Position numbers and translations under genes: made by a program. DNA of 64,000 nucleotides from Streptomyces katrae. GTDB lineage: Bacteria; Actinomycetota; Actinomycetes; Streptomycetales; Streptomycetaceae. Under the pieces are notes generated by a model. The model ran no database searches. It was not told the origin of the DNA and saw nothing but the letters and a program-made list of their open reading frames with translations. Of the stretch, positions 39,076 to 48,026 are shown one piece after another; within the stretch, counting starts at the first letter, position 1; each line of letters begins with the position of its first letter. The stretch lies in NCBI RefSeq assembly GCF_002028425.1, contig NZ_CP020043.1, positions 284,806 to 348,805 on the forward strand, in the 5' to 3' direction.

Positions 39076-39690
39076 ATGAAACAAGAACGCGCCGTCCGAA
39101 CCCGTCAAGCACTGCTCGAGTCAGCGGCCACGGTGTTCGGACGGCGCGGGTACGCAGAGGCGACGCTGAACATGATCAGCGTCGGCGCCGGAGTGAGCCC
39201 GGGCGCGCTCCACTTCCACTTCGAGAACAAGGCGGCCGTCGCGCAGGCCGTCGAGGCCGCCGGGGCCCGGACCCTGCGCGCGGTCACCCGTGAGGTGTAC
39301 ACGCGGCGGACGTCGGCCCTCCAGGCCCTGGCGGACAGCTCCCAGGCGCTCGCCGGGCTGCTGCTGTCCGACGTCGTGGCCCGGGCCGCCTTCCAGCTCA
39401 ACCGGGAGCCGGCCTATCCGTCGTCCTTCGCCCTGCCCAGGGAGTGGCACGACTACGTGTACCGGCTGCTCGTCGAGGCCGCGGAGGAGGGCGCCCTGCT
39501 GCCCGGGCTCAACCACCGCAACGTCGCGACGACGGTGGTGGCGGCCACCCTCGGCTTCGAGGCCCTCGGCCGGGACGACCCCCAGTGGCTCGCCCCCCGT
39601 ACGCTGGCCGGGTTCTGGCGGGTGGTCATGCCCTGTCTGGCCGCGCCCGCCGTGCTGCGCGAACTCGACACGGCCGGGCGCGGCAGCTGA
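39076..39690 (+). CDS. TetR-family regulator, butyrolactone receptor-like (Aur1R/JadR2-like)
   Basis: This 204-residue protein has the receptor-type helix-turn-helix AATVFGRRGYAEATLNMISVGAGVSPGALHFHF and a helical C-terminal domain with a Trp (REWHDYV near residue 120) at the place of the ligand-contacting Trp in the receptor family. CAGGAG precedes the ATG. It is divergent from the JadR1-like regulator, and the perfect operator between them suggests that it represses that gene. It may be a pseudo-receptor that binds the antibiotic rather than a butyrolactone. Confidence 0.9.
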   Translation: MKQERAVRTRQALLESAATVFGRRGYAEATLNMISVGAGVSPGALHFHFENKAAVAQAVEAAGARTLRAVTREVYTRRTSALQALADSSQALAGLLLSDVVARAAFQLNREPAYPSSFALPREWHDYVYRLLVEAAEEGALLPGLNHRNVATTVVAATLGFEALGRDDPQWLAPRTLAGFWRVVMPCLAAPAVLRELDTAGRGS

Positions 39691-39695
39691 CGCGC

Positions 39696-39734
39696 CCGTG
39701 GCCCGCCGCCGCACACCGCGGCGGCGGGCCACGG
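39696..39734. terminator. Bidirectional terminator
   Basis: A perfect 17-bp inverted repeat (39696-39712 with 39718-39734, 5-nt loop) lies between the convergent TetR and aromatase/cyclase genes, a few bases past the TetR stop. Confidence 0.8.
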
Positions 39735-39778
39735 ACCCGCCCGGGCGACCCGCGGGACGACAACGGGACCCTACGGCC

Positions 39779-40738
39779 TCACACCGACCGCAGCGCCCTG
39801 ACCGGCTCCCCCGCGTACTCCCCCGCAGGCCCCAGCACGGCCCTGCTCTCCTTCCCCAGCAGCTCGCGCACGTACCGGCGCGCCCGCCCCAGGTCGGCGC
39901 CGGGCCCCAGCACCTGCTCCACCGCCCTCTCGTCCAGCAGGACGTCGTTGCGGCACACCAGGTTCACCCCGCCCGGATCCGGCTCCACCGACCACTCCCC
40001 GGCGTGCGCCGCGAGCAGCGGGTGCGGCCGGGGCCGCTTGAAGACGATGCGCCCGGCCGCCGGGAAACACACCCGCACCTCCTCCACCGGGTACGAGGAG
40101 CCGTCCTCGGCCAGGCTCACCAGCCGGACGCGCTGCACCCCGGGCCGGTCCTCCACCACCTCGGCCTGCGCGACGTGCGCCACCCGGCCGGGCCAGGAGC
40201 CCGCCTCGTAGAGGAAGGCGTGGACAGGCTCGGCGGGCCCCTGGATCCGTACGGACTCCTCGAAGGACAACAGCAGCCCCTCCAGCCGCCGCCACCGCTC
40301 GGCGACGGCCCGCAGCCCGTCGGCCGCCGCCCGCCCCCGCGCCCCGGCCTCGGCGAGGACCCGTTCCGTCCCGGGGCCGTCCGCGACGGTGAGGTCCTGC
40401 TCCAGGAGCAGCCGCGACCAGCCCGGTGCCAGTTCCTCCACGCGCCAGCTGCCGGCCGCCCCCGTCACGGGGCCGGCGGGCCGCTCCTCGCGGAAGTCCA
40501 CGCGCCGCCGCCCGGCGTCCAGGGCCCGCCGCCACAGCGACCGCCCGGCCCGCCCGTCCGTTCCCGCCCAGTGGGAGTACCGCTCGACGGTGCCGTCGAA
40601 GTCCAGCCGTTCGGTGTGGACGGTGTCCGGCAGGAACAGCGGCCACGGCGCGGTGTCGGCCACCAGGGCGTACAGGGCCGCGGCCGGCGCGGCCGCGTCG
40701 ACCGCGTACGACAGCCGGTGCACTCGCTCGACTGACAT
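39779..40738 (-). CDS. Aromatase/cyclase, two-domain (set 2)
   Basis: This 319-residue didomain aromatase/cyclase has START-like halves beginning near residues 6 (VHRLSYAVDAAAPAAALYALVAD) and 158 (FEESVRIQGPAEPVHAFLYEAGSWPG). It parallels the one at 8.9 kb but is quite diverged and more basic. It lies downstream of an ACP gene with the same direction, away from the KS genes. It could serve the second KS set, leaving the 8.9-kb copy for the first, or act later on the same chain. Confidence 0.88.
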   Translation of the reverse strand: MSVERVHRLSYAVDAAAPAAALYALVADTAPWPLFLPDTVHTERLDFDGTVERYSHWAGTDGRAGRSLWRRALDAGRRRVDFREERPAGPVTGAAGSWRVEELAPGWSRLLLEQDLTVADGPGTERVLAEAGARGRAAADGLRAVAERWRRLEGLLLSFEESVRIQGPAEPVHAFLYEAGSWPGRVAHVAQAEVVEDRPGVQRVRLVSLAEDGSSYPVEEVRVCFPAAGRIVFKRPRPHPLLAAHAGEWSVEPDPGGVNLVCRNDVLLDERAVEQVLGPGADLGRARRYVRELLGKESRAVLGPAGEYAGEPVRALRSV

Positions 40739-40814
40739 CGGGCACCCCTCTCTCGGCTCTTGCCACAGATCCTGTCGCGGTCCGCCGGAGTCCGGACGGA
40801 ACGCCGCTGGAGCC

Positions 40815-41078
40815 TCAGACCGCGGCCCGGCTGCCCAGGACGCGGTTGACCAGCTCGAGGAAGCGCCGGGGGGTGTCGCCCAGTTCGAGGAGCTCCCCGT
40901 CGAGGAGGACGTCGAACTTGCGCTCGATGGAGCCGGTGGTCTGCAGGACGGACAGCGAGTCGTAGCCGAGCTCGTCCCAGTAGAGGTCCTGGACCTCCTC
41001 GGTCAGCTCGACGCACTCCTCCTCGCCTCCCCAGAACCGCAGGATGCGGGTCAGGTCGGTGAGTTCCAGCCGGTGCAT
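40815..41078 (-). CDS. Type II PKS acyl carrier protein
   Basis: This 87-residue carrier protein has the signature LYWDELGYDSLSVLQTTGSIERKFDV, with the phosphopantetheine serine in GYDSL. GAGAGG stands 6 bp before the ATG. It lies 76 bp upstream of the aromatase/cyclase and downstream of a SARP, so it forms a small two-gene unit. It is clearly different from the ACP at 31.4 kb, so the window has two type II ACPs for two KS pairs. Confidence 0.9.
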   Translation of the reverse strand: MHRLELTDLTRILRFWGGEEECVELTEEVQDLYWDELGYDSLSVLQTTGSIERKFDVLLDGELLELGDTPRRFLELVNRVLGSRAAV

Positions 41079-41231
41079 GGTGTGCCTCTCTCCTGGTCCG
41101 CCGGCGTGGCGACGCATACCGGGTCGCCAGGAGCCTGGCCGAGGGTTCTGGAGGGACGCTCACACCGGGCCCCAGCCGCGCTGGAGCCCCGCCACCGCAC
41201 CGCCCGGCCGTCCGGCCGTCCCCTGATATAC

Positions 41232-42053
41232 CTATGCGGCGTACAGATCGAAGGTGGAGCTGCGACGCGGTCCCGCGACCACGTCCAGCGCGGGGTCCAC
41301 CCGCAGCATCGCCTGGTGCAGGCGCTGGAGCTGCTGCGAGGGCTCCACCCCCAGCTCGCCGATCAGCCGGGCGCGGAGCCGGCGGTAGACGTCCAGGGCG
41401 GTCGCCTGCCGGCCCGAGCGGTAGAGGGCCACCATGGCCTGCGAGTGCAGGCCCTCGTGTTGCGGGTTGCGGGCCATCAGCTCGGTGAGCTCCGCGAGGA
41501 GTTCGGTGTGCCGGCCCAGCCGGAGGTCGACGTCGATGCGCCGCTCGGTGGTCACGAGCCGGCTCTCGGCGAGCCGCAGCACCTCGATCTCCAGGATCGG
41601 CCCGACCCGTACGTCGACCAGGGCGGGGCCCTGCCACAGGTCGAGCGCCTTGCGCAGCAGGTCCGCTGCGCGCTCGTCGTCGCCCTCGTCGAAGGCGTTC
41701 TGACCGGCGGCCGCAAGGGCCTCGTAGCTGTGGACGTCCACAGACTCCTGCGGGATCTGGAGCAGGTAGCCCCCGTGCCGCGTCGCGAGCACGTCCTTGG
41801 CCGTGCCCGGTGCTCCCGGCCCCATGGCCGTGCCCAGCCTGCGGCGCAGCTGGAGGATGTACGTCTGCAGGGTGGTGAGCGCGCTCTCGGGCAGTTTGGT
41901 GCCCCAGATCTCCTCCATGAGGGTCGGTACGGGCATCACCCGGCCCGGGTAGAGCGCGAGAAGCGCCAGGATCTGACGCGGCTTGCCCGCCGTAGGAACG
42001 ATCGATGCCCCGTTGACCTCGGCACTCAACGGACCCAGAACCTGAATCTCCAC
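41232..42053 (-). CDS. SARP-family activator (module 1, copy a)
   Basis: This 273-residue SARP starts VEIQVLGPLSAEVNG. Its N-terminal winged helix is LMEEIWGTKLPESALTTLQTYILQLRRRLG, and an activation domain runs to residue 250. The GTG start is fixed by GGGGAG 6 bp upstream and by alignment with its paralogue at 50.5 kb, which has the same length. The two are near 80 percent identical by eye, including the C-terminus STFDLYAA. The gene reads toward the ACP and aromatase/cyclase genes. Confidence 0.92.
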   Translation of the reverse strand: MEIQVLGPLSAEVNGASIVPTAGKPRQILALLALYPGRVMPVPTLMEEIWGTKLPESALTTLQTYILQLRRRLGTAMGPGAPGTAKDVLATRHGGYLLQIPQESVDVHSYEALAAAGQNAFDEGDDERAADLLRKALDLWQGPALVDVRVGPILEIEVLRLAESRLVTTERRIDVDLRLGRHTELLAELTELMARNPQHEGLHSQAMVALYRSGRQATALDVYRRLRARLIGELGVEPSQQLQRLHQAMLRVDPALDVVAGPRRSSTFDLYAA

Positions 42054-42377
42054 GGTCTCCCCGTCTCCCCTCCACATTTCGTCGAGATACCCTCGGTTAT
42101 CAGTATTCGACCCGATGACGGTAAGCCAGCCCAGGGCAACATCACCGGGCACTCAAGCCGACGTCGAGCGGACCTCCGAAACGGGCGAACAGACGACGGA
42201 TTCCCAGCACAAGATTCCGACAGGACGTCAAACCCCGTGCTCAGCCCATGGATCGGGCTCGTCACATCTGTTCCGATTCCCGGCTGTGCAAAATGCGTCT
42301 CAGGTTTTCCGGCAGCTTCTGCAAAAGACCTGACAAAGATTTCTCATATCAGCTGCCGGTTTTGCGCTCCTTCGGGA

Positions 42378-43199
42378 TCAGCCGACGCGGGCGAGCCGCT
42401 TGCGCGCGGTCTCGGGGGATTCCGCCGGGCTCTCGGGGCTGCTCATCAGGATCGAGCGCTGCAGGCTGCGCAGGGCGGCGGACGGCTCGATGCCGAGCTC
42501 GCGGACCAGGGTGGCGCGCAGCCGCTGGTAGACGCTGAGCGCCTCGCCGCGTCGGCCCGAGCGGTGCAGGGCGAGCATGAACTGCCCGTGCAGGTTCTCG
42601 TGGATGCGGTAGCGGCTCGCCAGCACGGTCAGCTCCGCGAGCAGCTCGCGGTGCCGGCCGAGCCGGAGGTCGGCCTCGATGCGCTGGTCGAGCGCGCACA
42701 GCCGGGTCTCTTCCAGCCGCCGCGTCTCCATGTCCAGCTGCACGCCGCCGTCGACGTCGGCGAAGGCCGAGCCCGACCACAGGGCGAGGGCCTCGCGCAG
42801 CAGCCGCGCCGCCGTGGGGAAGTCCCCCGCGTCCATGGCCCGGTAGCCCATTCCGGCCAGCCGGTCGAATTCGCGGACGTCACTGGTGCCGCCGCCGCTG
42901 TTGAGCATGTAACCGCCGGGCAGCGTCACGAGCACGTCCTTGGCGGTGCGCGACCCGTCGGTGCCCTCGAGCGCGGTGCCGATGAGGCCGCGCAGCTGGA
43001 GCACGTACGTCTGGAGCGTGGTCCGGGCGCTGCGCGGCGGCTCGTTGCCCCACAGCTCCTCGATGAGCGCGGCCACCGGCACCACCTGGTCCGCGTGGAG
43101 CGCGAGCAGCGCCAGCACCTGGCGGGGCTTGGCGGCGGTGGGAGTGATCGAGACCCCGTTCTCCCGCACGGTCAGTGCGCCCAGTACATCGATGTCCAC
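42378..43199 (-). CDS. SARP-family activator (module 1, copy b)
   Basis: This 273-residue SARP starts VDIDVLGALTVRENG. Its winged helix includes LIEELWGNEPPRSARTTLQTYVLQLRGLIG, and its activation domain is near LALWSGSAFADVDGG. The GTG follows GGGGAG. It is a close paralogue of the SARP at 52.3 kb. The promoter region carries a 10-bp perfect inverted repeat around TCAATAC (43267-43293), so the gene is likely under receptor control. Confidence 0.92.
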   Translation of the reverse strand: MDIDVLGALTVRENGVSITPTAAKPRQVLALLALHADQVVPVAALIEELWGNEPPRSARTTLQTYVLQLRGLIGTALEGTDGSRTAKDVLVTLPGGYMLNSGGGTSDVREFDRLAGMGYRAMDAGDFPTAARLLREALALWSGSAFADVDGGVQLDMETRRLEETRLCALDQRIEADLRLGRHRELLAELTVLASRYRIHENLHGQFMLALHRSGRRGEALSVYQRLRATLVRELGIEPSAALRSLQRSILMSSPESPAESPETARKRLARVG

Positions 43200-43266
43200 G
43201 CCGTACTCCCCTGCTTCGTCCTTGGATGAACCCTCGAAGTTCGCTGGAACGAGCAAAAAACAGCTG

Positions 43267-43293
43267 AGCCGGTTTGTCAATACCAAACCGGCT
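43267..43293 (-). promoter_or_regulatory. Inverted-repeat operator upstream of SARP 1b
   Basis: AGCCGGTTTG-TCAATAC-CAAACCGGCT is a perfect 10-bp inverted repeat. It contains TTGACA (minus strand, 43280-43275), a plausible -35 of the SARP promoter. It resembles butyrolactone autoregulatory elements, and the core CGGTTTGTCAATAC is repeated before the paralogous SARP at 53.2 kb. Confidence 0.7.
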
Positions 43294-43561
43294 GTTCCGT
43301 TTTTTGCTTGCGGACGCTCTATCAACCCCTTAAAACAGCCTCTGAACTGCACGTTCAATGGTCTGACGATGATCCAGAAGGCCTCAGGGCCGCCCTCAGG
43401 GGCCAGACAGCCCCTGTAGATCCCTCCTCCAAACGAGGGGAAACGGCCGAAAATTGACCAACTAGTTGGCTGATTCCCGCCCCACCGGGCCTGTCGCGCT
43501 CCGCCGGGCGGGCCCCATCCAAGGCCCCCCAGGCCCGGCAGTACGGAATTAGCAGGACTAG

Positions 43562-43583
43562 ACAAACCGCTCTCCCGGTTTGC
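43562..43583. promoter_or_regulatory. Second operator-like inverted repeat
   Basis: ACAAACCG-N6-CGGTTTGC matches the 38.9-kb operator at 15 of 16 arm positions. It lies 360 bp from the SARP start and 770 bp from the AfsA homologue, with no obvious promoter next to it. It may mark an unannotated transcript or act at a distance. Confidence 0.5.
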
Positions 43584-44349
43584 TCACGTGGTCCATCGAT
43601 AGGCGGACGGCAGAGCGGTGGCCGAGCGCCGCTGGAGCGTGACTCGATGCCAGGGGGGCGAGGGCCTCCCCCGCACCGGGAACCCCTCGCGACATCCGGG
43701 CTCCGGACGGCCTGCTGTCGACCCCTCTTGCCGGGCGGCCCGCCCGCCCCCACGAGGTGGCCCAGAGGGCACCTTTTGGCCGATTCCCGTATGTCCACAT
43801 GTCGGACGAACCCTCTCCGGGGCACCGCCACCTCCCGGGAGCTTCACGTTGGCGAATCATCCCGGCGACTCCCAGACGCAGCCAGAGCCCCTCTCCCCAT
43901 TTCTCCCCCGGGCACGAGCGGGTACCCCACGGGACCGGCCAAAGCGCATGAACTGGCAGATATCGGCCGCGTTCGGCAGCCACCAGCCCCCTCGTGCTGT
44001 CCCACCGCGCTCTTCTCCCCCCGGGGGTCGCCACCCCGGCCCCCGTAGCGCAAAGGGAAGCCGCCGCCGCGCAACCACTGCCCGTCCGCCCCGCCCGGCC
44101 CCCCGGCAACCGCCTTCCGGCTAAAGGATTGCTCTTGATGCGCTTGAGATCATTCTCTGCGTGTGGCGAAGATTCTCCGCCGGCCGACCGGCGGAGACCT
44201 GGGCAAACACGCGCTGAGCAGTTGGCCGGAATCTGCTCTTCCATATATTTCCCGGACCTGCTTCCAGCTACCCCTGGAGAAAAAACCGGTTGGTATATAT
44301 TTTTTGAGCAGTCACACCTGTTACTGGTCAGCGCTGTCTAGGGGGAACA

Positions 44350-45345
44350 ATGAGCGCGAGCACGTTTCACGTTGGGCGCACAGCGGTCTACGACCGGGCG
44401 GAGCCGGCCACGGCCCCGGAAGAACGACATGAATCCCGCTTCCCGTCCCTCACCACCGTTCCGAAGGAACTGGTGCACCGCACCTCCGAGGAGCAGGTCC
44501 TGCTCACCGACTGGCGGCGACAGGACGACGCCCACTTCTCCGTAACCGCCCAATGGCCCCGCTCGCACGCGTTCTTCACCCCCGTGGCAGGGGGTTACTA
44601 CGATCCCCTCATTTGCGCCGAAACGATTCGTCAGATCGCCTACCTCCTGGGGCATGCGGAATTCGCCGTTCCGTTCGGTTACCAGTTCGTCCTGTGGGAC
44701 CTCAGCGTCAACGTCGTAAGACCGGAGCGCCTGCGGGTCGGCCTCGCACCAGCCATCGTCGAGCTCGACATCACCTGCGTGGAGATCAAGCGGCGGGCCG
44801 GCCGGCTGTCCGGGCTCGACTACGAAGCGGTCGTGCGCCGTGACGGACACGTCGTCGCGACGGGCCGCGCCTCCATCACCTGCGCCAGCCCGGCCGTGTA
44901 CCAGCGGATCCGGCCCGAGCACGTCCTGACGCCCGAGCACCGCCCGCTGCCGCTTACGGCGCCGGCCGCTCCGCAGAGCGTGGCCCGGCTGTCCCCCACC
45001 GACGTGGTCCTCTCCCCCCGCGGCCAGGAGAACCGCTGGCAGCTGCGGGTCGACACCCACCACCCGGTCCTCTTCGACCACTGGGTCGACCACGTGCCCG
45101 GCATGGTCCTCATGGAGGCGGCCCGGCAGGCCGCCGCATCCACCCTGGGACGCCCCTCCTTCATGCCGCTCACCGTCGCCGGCGAGTTCAAGCGGTACGT
45201 GGAGCTGGACGCACCCTGCATCATCGAGTCCGAGCGCCTGTACCAGGACGTACCCGGCGCGGAGGAAGTCGTTCGCGTGACCGGCCACCAGAACGGGGAG
45301 CTCACGTTCAGCGGCATCGTCACGGCGCCCTCCTACGGCTGCTGA
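44350..45345 (+). CDS. AfsA-family butyrolactone biosynthesis enzyme (SagA/FarX-like)
   Basis: This 331-residue protein has two hot-dog-type AfsA repeats (about residues 35-175 and 210-325). The repeats are marked by VHRTSEEQVLLTDW, ETIRQIAYLLGHAEFAVPFGYQFVLWDLSV and, in the second, HPVLFDHWVDHVPGMVLMEAARQAA. AfsA joins a beta-ketoacyl chain to dihydroxyacetone phosphate, the key step to gamma-butyrolactone signals. GGGGGA precedes the ATG. No other butyrolactone enzyme is nearby, so later steps must use general reductases and phosphatases. The receptor gene follows in the same direction after 187 bp. Confidence 0.93.
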   Translation: MSASTFHVGRTAVYDRAEPATAPEERHESRFPSLTTVPKELVHRTSEEQVLLTDWRRQDDAHFSVTAQWPRSHAFFTPVAGGYYDPLICAETIRQIAYLLGHAEFAVPFGYQFVLWDLSVNVVRPERLRVGLAPAIVELDITCVEIKRRAGRLSGLDYEAVVRRDGHVVATGRASITCASPAVYQRIRPEHVLTPEHRPLPLTAPAAPQSVARLSPTDVVLSPRGQENRWQLRVDTHHPVLFDHWVDHVPGMVLMEAARQAAASTLGRPSFMPLTVAGEFKRYVELDAPCIIESERLYQDVPGAEEVVRVTGHQNGELTFSGIVTAPSYGC

Positions 45346-45436
45346 CCCGTACCTCCCTCAGCCCCTCCCCGCATCTCGGCCACCCCGGAGACCTGACCAA
45401 CCTCGGTCATTTTTCGCTCCACGGCGCGGCCGCTCA

Positions 45437-45487
45437 TTGGCGTTGGCATCACCCGCTGTAAGATACGAACGGGACGGACGGTTTGCA
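45437..45487 (+). promoter_or_regulatory. Promoter and operator of the receptor gene
   Basis: TTGGCG (45437-45442), a 16-bp spacer and TAAGAT (45459-45464) make a promoter. Immediately after it, ATACGAACGGGACGGACGGTTTGCA (45463-45487, quoted in parts: ATACGAACG and CGGTTTGCA arms) forms an imperfect operator of the butyrolactone type. This is consistent with autorepression by the receptor. Confidence 0.6.
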
Positions 45488-45532
45488 GCAGCGCTTCCGA
45501 CGCTCCGGGCATCTGCGAGGGAAGGAGCCAAC

Positions 45533-46207
45533 GTGGCTGAACAGGTCCGAGCCATCCGCACGCGCCAAGCGATCCTGAGCGCGGCGGCCAAGGTGTTCGA
45601 CGAACGGGGCTACCAGGCGGCCACCATTTCGGAGATCCTCACGGCCGCCGGGGTGACCAAGGGTGCCTTGTACTTCCACTTCCAGTCGAAGGAGGATCTG
45701 GCCCAGGGGGTCCTCACCGCGCAGAACGAGGACCTCCTGCTGCCGGAGCGCCCCGCCAAGCTCCAGGAGGTGGTGGATGCCGTCATGCTGCACACGCACC
45801 GCCTGCGGACCAATCCCATGGTCCGTGCGGGCGTCAGGCTGAGCCTCGACGTGAACGCGGTGGGACTCGACCGCAGCAGCCCGTTCCGCAACTGGGTCGA
45901 CAAGTTCACAGACCTCCTGGAGAAGGCCCAGGCCCAGGGGGAGCTGCTCCCCCACGTGGTGCCGGCCGAGACCGCCGACGTCATCACGGGCGCCTACGGC
46001 GGCGTCCAGTCGATGTCCCAGGCCCTCACCGACCATCAGGATCTCGGCCGGCGGGTCAATGCACTGCTGCGCCACCTCATGCCGAGCATCGCCCAGCCGT
46101 CGGTCCTCGCCTCCCTGCACCTCGGCGAGAGCCGTGCGGAAGAGGTCTACAACGAGGCCCGGCAGCTGGCCCGGGAGCTGGCCGACGAGGACACCACCGC
46201 TCCCTGA
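45533..46207 (+). CDS. Gamma-butyrolactone receptor, TetR family (SagR/FarA-like)
   Basis: This 224-residue protein begins VAEQVRAIRTRQAILSAAAKVFDERGYQAA, with GVTKGALYFHFQSKEDLAQGV completing the receptor-type helix-turn-helix. The C-terminal ligand domain keeps the Trp in SPFRNWVDKF near residue 118 that contacts the signal in true receptors. The GTG is fixed by GAAGGAG upstream. Next to the AfsA homologue it forms a signal-synthesis and receptor pair. The operator in its own promoter and similar ones before SARP and response-regulator genes suggest a cascade. Confidence 0.94.
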   Translation: MAEQVRAIRTRQAILSAAAKVFDERGYQAATISEILTAAGVTKGALYFHFQSKEDLAQGVLTAQNEDLLLPERPAKLQEVVDAVMLHTHRLRTNPMVRAGVRLSLDVNAVGLDRSSPFRNWVDKFTDLLEKAQAQGELLPHVVPAETADVITGAYGGVQSMSQALTDHQDLGRRVNALLRHLMPSIAQPSVLASLHLGESRAEEVYNEARQLARELADEDTTAP

Positions 46208-46503
46208 GCGGTCCCCTCGCCCGGCCGCTCCGCACCACCCCCGGGGCGGCTCCGTTTCCCACCGCGCACCACCGGCTGGCGCACTCCCGCGCGGAGCGCG
46301 CCGGGCTGCTCCCGCGTCCCTCGGCGGCCGGGTCCCGGAGCGCCGCGGAGAACCGGAAACGGCCCCTCGCGCGGCCCCTGGGGTGCCGCCCCGTGGGCCC
46401 TCACTCTTTGTGCCTGCAACACGTGTCCCCCTGGTGTCTGCTGCAGAAAATATACCGCGCATCCCGTTCTTTTCAAGCCCTCCGCCCCCACTAAGCTGCG
46501 CGC

Positions 46504-47007
46504 ATGATCAGCTCTTCACTCCGCCTGGTCCCGGTCACCCCGGACAACTTCGCCGCGGTCTGCGCCGTACGGGTCCACCCCGATCAGGAGCACCTCGTCT
46601 CCCCCGTCGTGAAGTCCCTCGCCGAGGCCTACGTCCACGGCGAGACCGCCTGGCCGCGCGCCGTGGTCGACGGGGACGAGGTGGTTGGGTTCGTCATGGC
46701 CTTCATGGACTACCGGTGGGACCCCGCGAAGGATCCGGAGGACGTCCGCTCCGGCCTGTGGCGCCTGAACATAGCGGCCGACCGGCAGGGAAGGGGCTAC
46801 GGCCGCTTCGCCGTCGAAGCGGTCACGGAGGAGATCCGCCGCCGCGGCGGGAAGCAGGTGTACGTCACCTGGAAGCCGGCCGAGAACAACCCGGAGCCCT
46901 TCTACCTCGGCCTCGGCTTCCGCCGCACCGGCGAGGTCAACGACGGCGAACCGGTGGGCGTCCTCGACCTCGCCCCCAACCCCGGCCCCGCCCCCGAGCC
47001 CGCCTAG
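46504..47007 (+). CDS. GNAT-family N-acetyltransferase
   Basis: This 167-residue protein has the acetyl-CoA binding motif RLNIAADRQGRGYGRFAVEAV near residue 95 and the beta-strand/helix pattern of GNAT enzymes. It resembles spermidine/spermine-type and antibiotic acetyltransferases. It is convergent with, and overlaps by 4 bp, the AraC-type gene. The product is soluble. The acceptor is unknown, so polyamine acetylation or resistance are both possible. Confidence 0.87.
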   Translation: MISSSLRLVPVTPDNFAAVCAVRVHPDQEHLVSPVVKSLAEAYVHGETAWPRAVVDGDEVVGFVMAFMDYRWDPAKDPEDVRSGLWRLNIAADRQGRGYGRFAVEAVTEEIRRRGGKQVYVTWKPAENNPEPFYLGLGFRRTGEVNDGEPVGVLDLAPNPGPAPEPA

Positions 47008-47999
47008 CAGAGCACCACCGTCCCGGCCGCGCCCCCCGCCCCAGCCGGGTCCCCCGCCAAGGCCGCCCCCGCCCGGAACTCCCGCGGGCTCACCCCGCGG
47101 ACCCGCTTGAAGGCCGCCGACAGCGCGAACGCGCTGCCGTACCCCACCCGCCGGGCCACCGACGCCACCGTGGCGTCCGGCTCGCGCAGCAGGTCGGCGG
47201 CCAGGGCGAGGCGCCAGCCCGTCAGATAGGCGACGGGCGGCTCCCCGACGAGCTCCGTGAAGCGCCGGGCCAGCGCGGCCCGCGACACCCCCGCCCGCCG
47301 CGCCAGCTCGGCCACGGTCCACCCGTGCGCGGGGTCCCCGTGCAGCAGCCGCAGCGCCGCCCCGACCACCGGATCCTCCTGCGCCCGGCACCAGCCCGGG
47401 GCCCCCGCCCCGGGCGCGGCGAGCCAGGCCCGCAGCACTCCGATCAGCAGCAGGTCGAGGAGCCGGTCCAGCACGATCTCCTGCCCCGGCTCGTCCCGTG
47501 CCACCTCCGCGGCGAGCAGCCTGATCAGGGTGGCGTCGGCGGCCCCCGCCGGGCGGACCAGCACCGCGGGCAGGGCGCCCAGCAGCCGCCGTCCTATCTC
47601 GCCCGGCGCCTGGTACGTCCCGCTCAGCATCACCGCCGCCCCGGCCCCCGGCCCCGGCCGGCCCCAGGTCCGCACGCCGAGCGCCAGCCGCTCGCCCAGG
47701 TACTCCCCCGCCGGCGAATTGCACCGCTGGTCGGGGCCGACCGTGATCTCCACCGGCGTGTCCGGCGAGTCCGCGAGGGTGTACGCCCCGGGCCCCCGGA
47801 CGACCGCCACGTCACCCGGGCCGATCAGCGCCGGCTCCCCGTCGTCGGGCAGCAGCCAGGCCGGACCGCGCACCATCGCGATCACCGACAGCGGCGCCCG
47901 GTCCTCGATCCGCACGGCCCAGGGCGGATCGAAGACGGACTTCAGCAGCACGGCGCCGCGGGCCTTGGGCCCGTCGAGCAGCCCGGTCAACGTGTCCAT
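47004..47999 (-). CDS. AraC-family regulator with cupin sensor domain
   Basis: This 331-residue protein has an N-terminal cupin (AraC_binding_2/cupin_6 type, about residues 5-190) and a C-terminal AraC helix-turn-helix pair (VAELARRAGVSRAALARRFTELVG and VASVARRVGYGSAFALSAAFKRVRG). The adjacent divergence pattern and the NmrA-like gene 27 bp upstream, on the same strand, suggest joint transcription. Regulators with this layout commonly control the neighbouring oxidoreductase gene. An ATG three codons upstream (48008), after GGGGACGAGG, is equally possible. Confidence 0.88.
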   Translation of the reverse strand: MDTLTGLLDGPKARGAVLLKSVFDPPWAVRIEDRAPLSVIAMVRGPAWLLPDDGEPALIGPGDVAVVRGPGAYTLADSPDTPVEITVGPDQRCNSPAGEYLGERLALGVRTWGRPGPGAGAAVMLSGTYQAPGEIGRRLLGALPAVLVRPAGAADATLIRLLAAEVARDEPGQEIVLDRLLDLLLIGVLRAWLAAPGAGAPGWCRAQEDPVVGAALRLLHGDPAHGWTVAELARRAGVSRAALARRFTELVGEPPVAYLTGWRLALAADLLREPDATVASVARRVGYGSAFALSAAFKRVRGVSPREFRAGAALAGDPAGAGGAAGTVVLC

Positions 48000-48026
48000 G
48001 GGCCCCATCCTCGTCCCCGCGGTCCC

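Larger units (their letters stand above)
43200..44349. other. 1.15-kb intergenic region between SARP and AfsA homologue
   Basis: I see no convincing gene here: open frames exist on both strands, but none has a ribosome-binding site, a recognisable family or steady codon bias. It holds the SARP operator (43267-43293), a 12-bp palindrome CCAACTAGTTGG (43458-43469), a second operator-like repeat (43562-43583) and, at 44150-44349, a markedly AT-richer stretch with TATATAT that is the likely promoter region of the AfsA homologue. A small RNA or short peptide cannot be excluded. Confidence 0.5.

Noticed and set aside
43558..44244. Open frame of 228 codons on the minus strand in the long intergenic region
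   Set aside because: No ribosome-binding site, no recognisable domain, uneven third-position G/C, and it crosses several operator-like palindromes.
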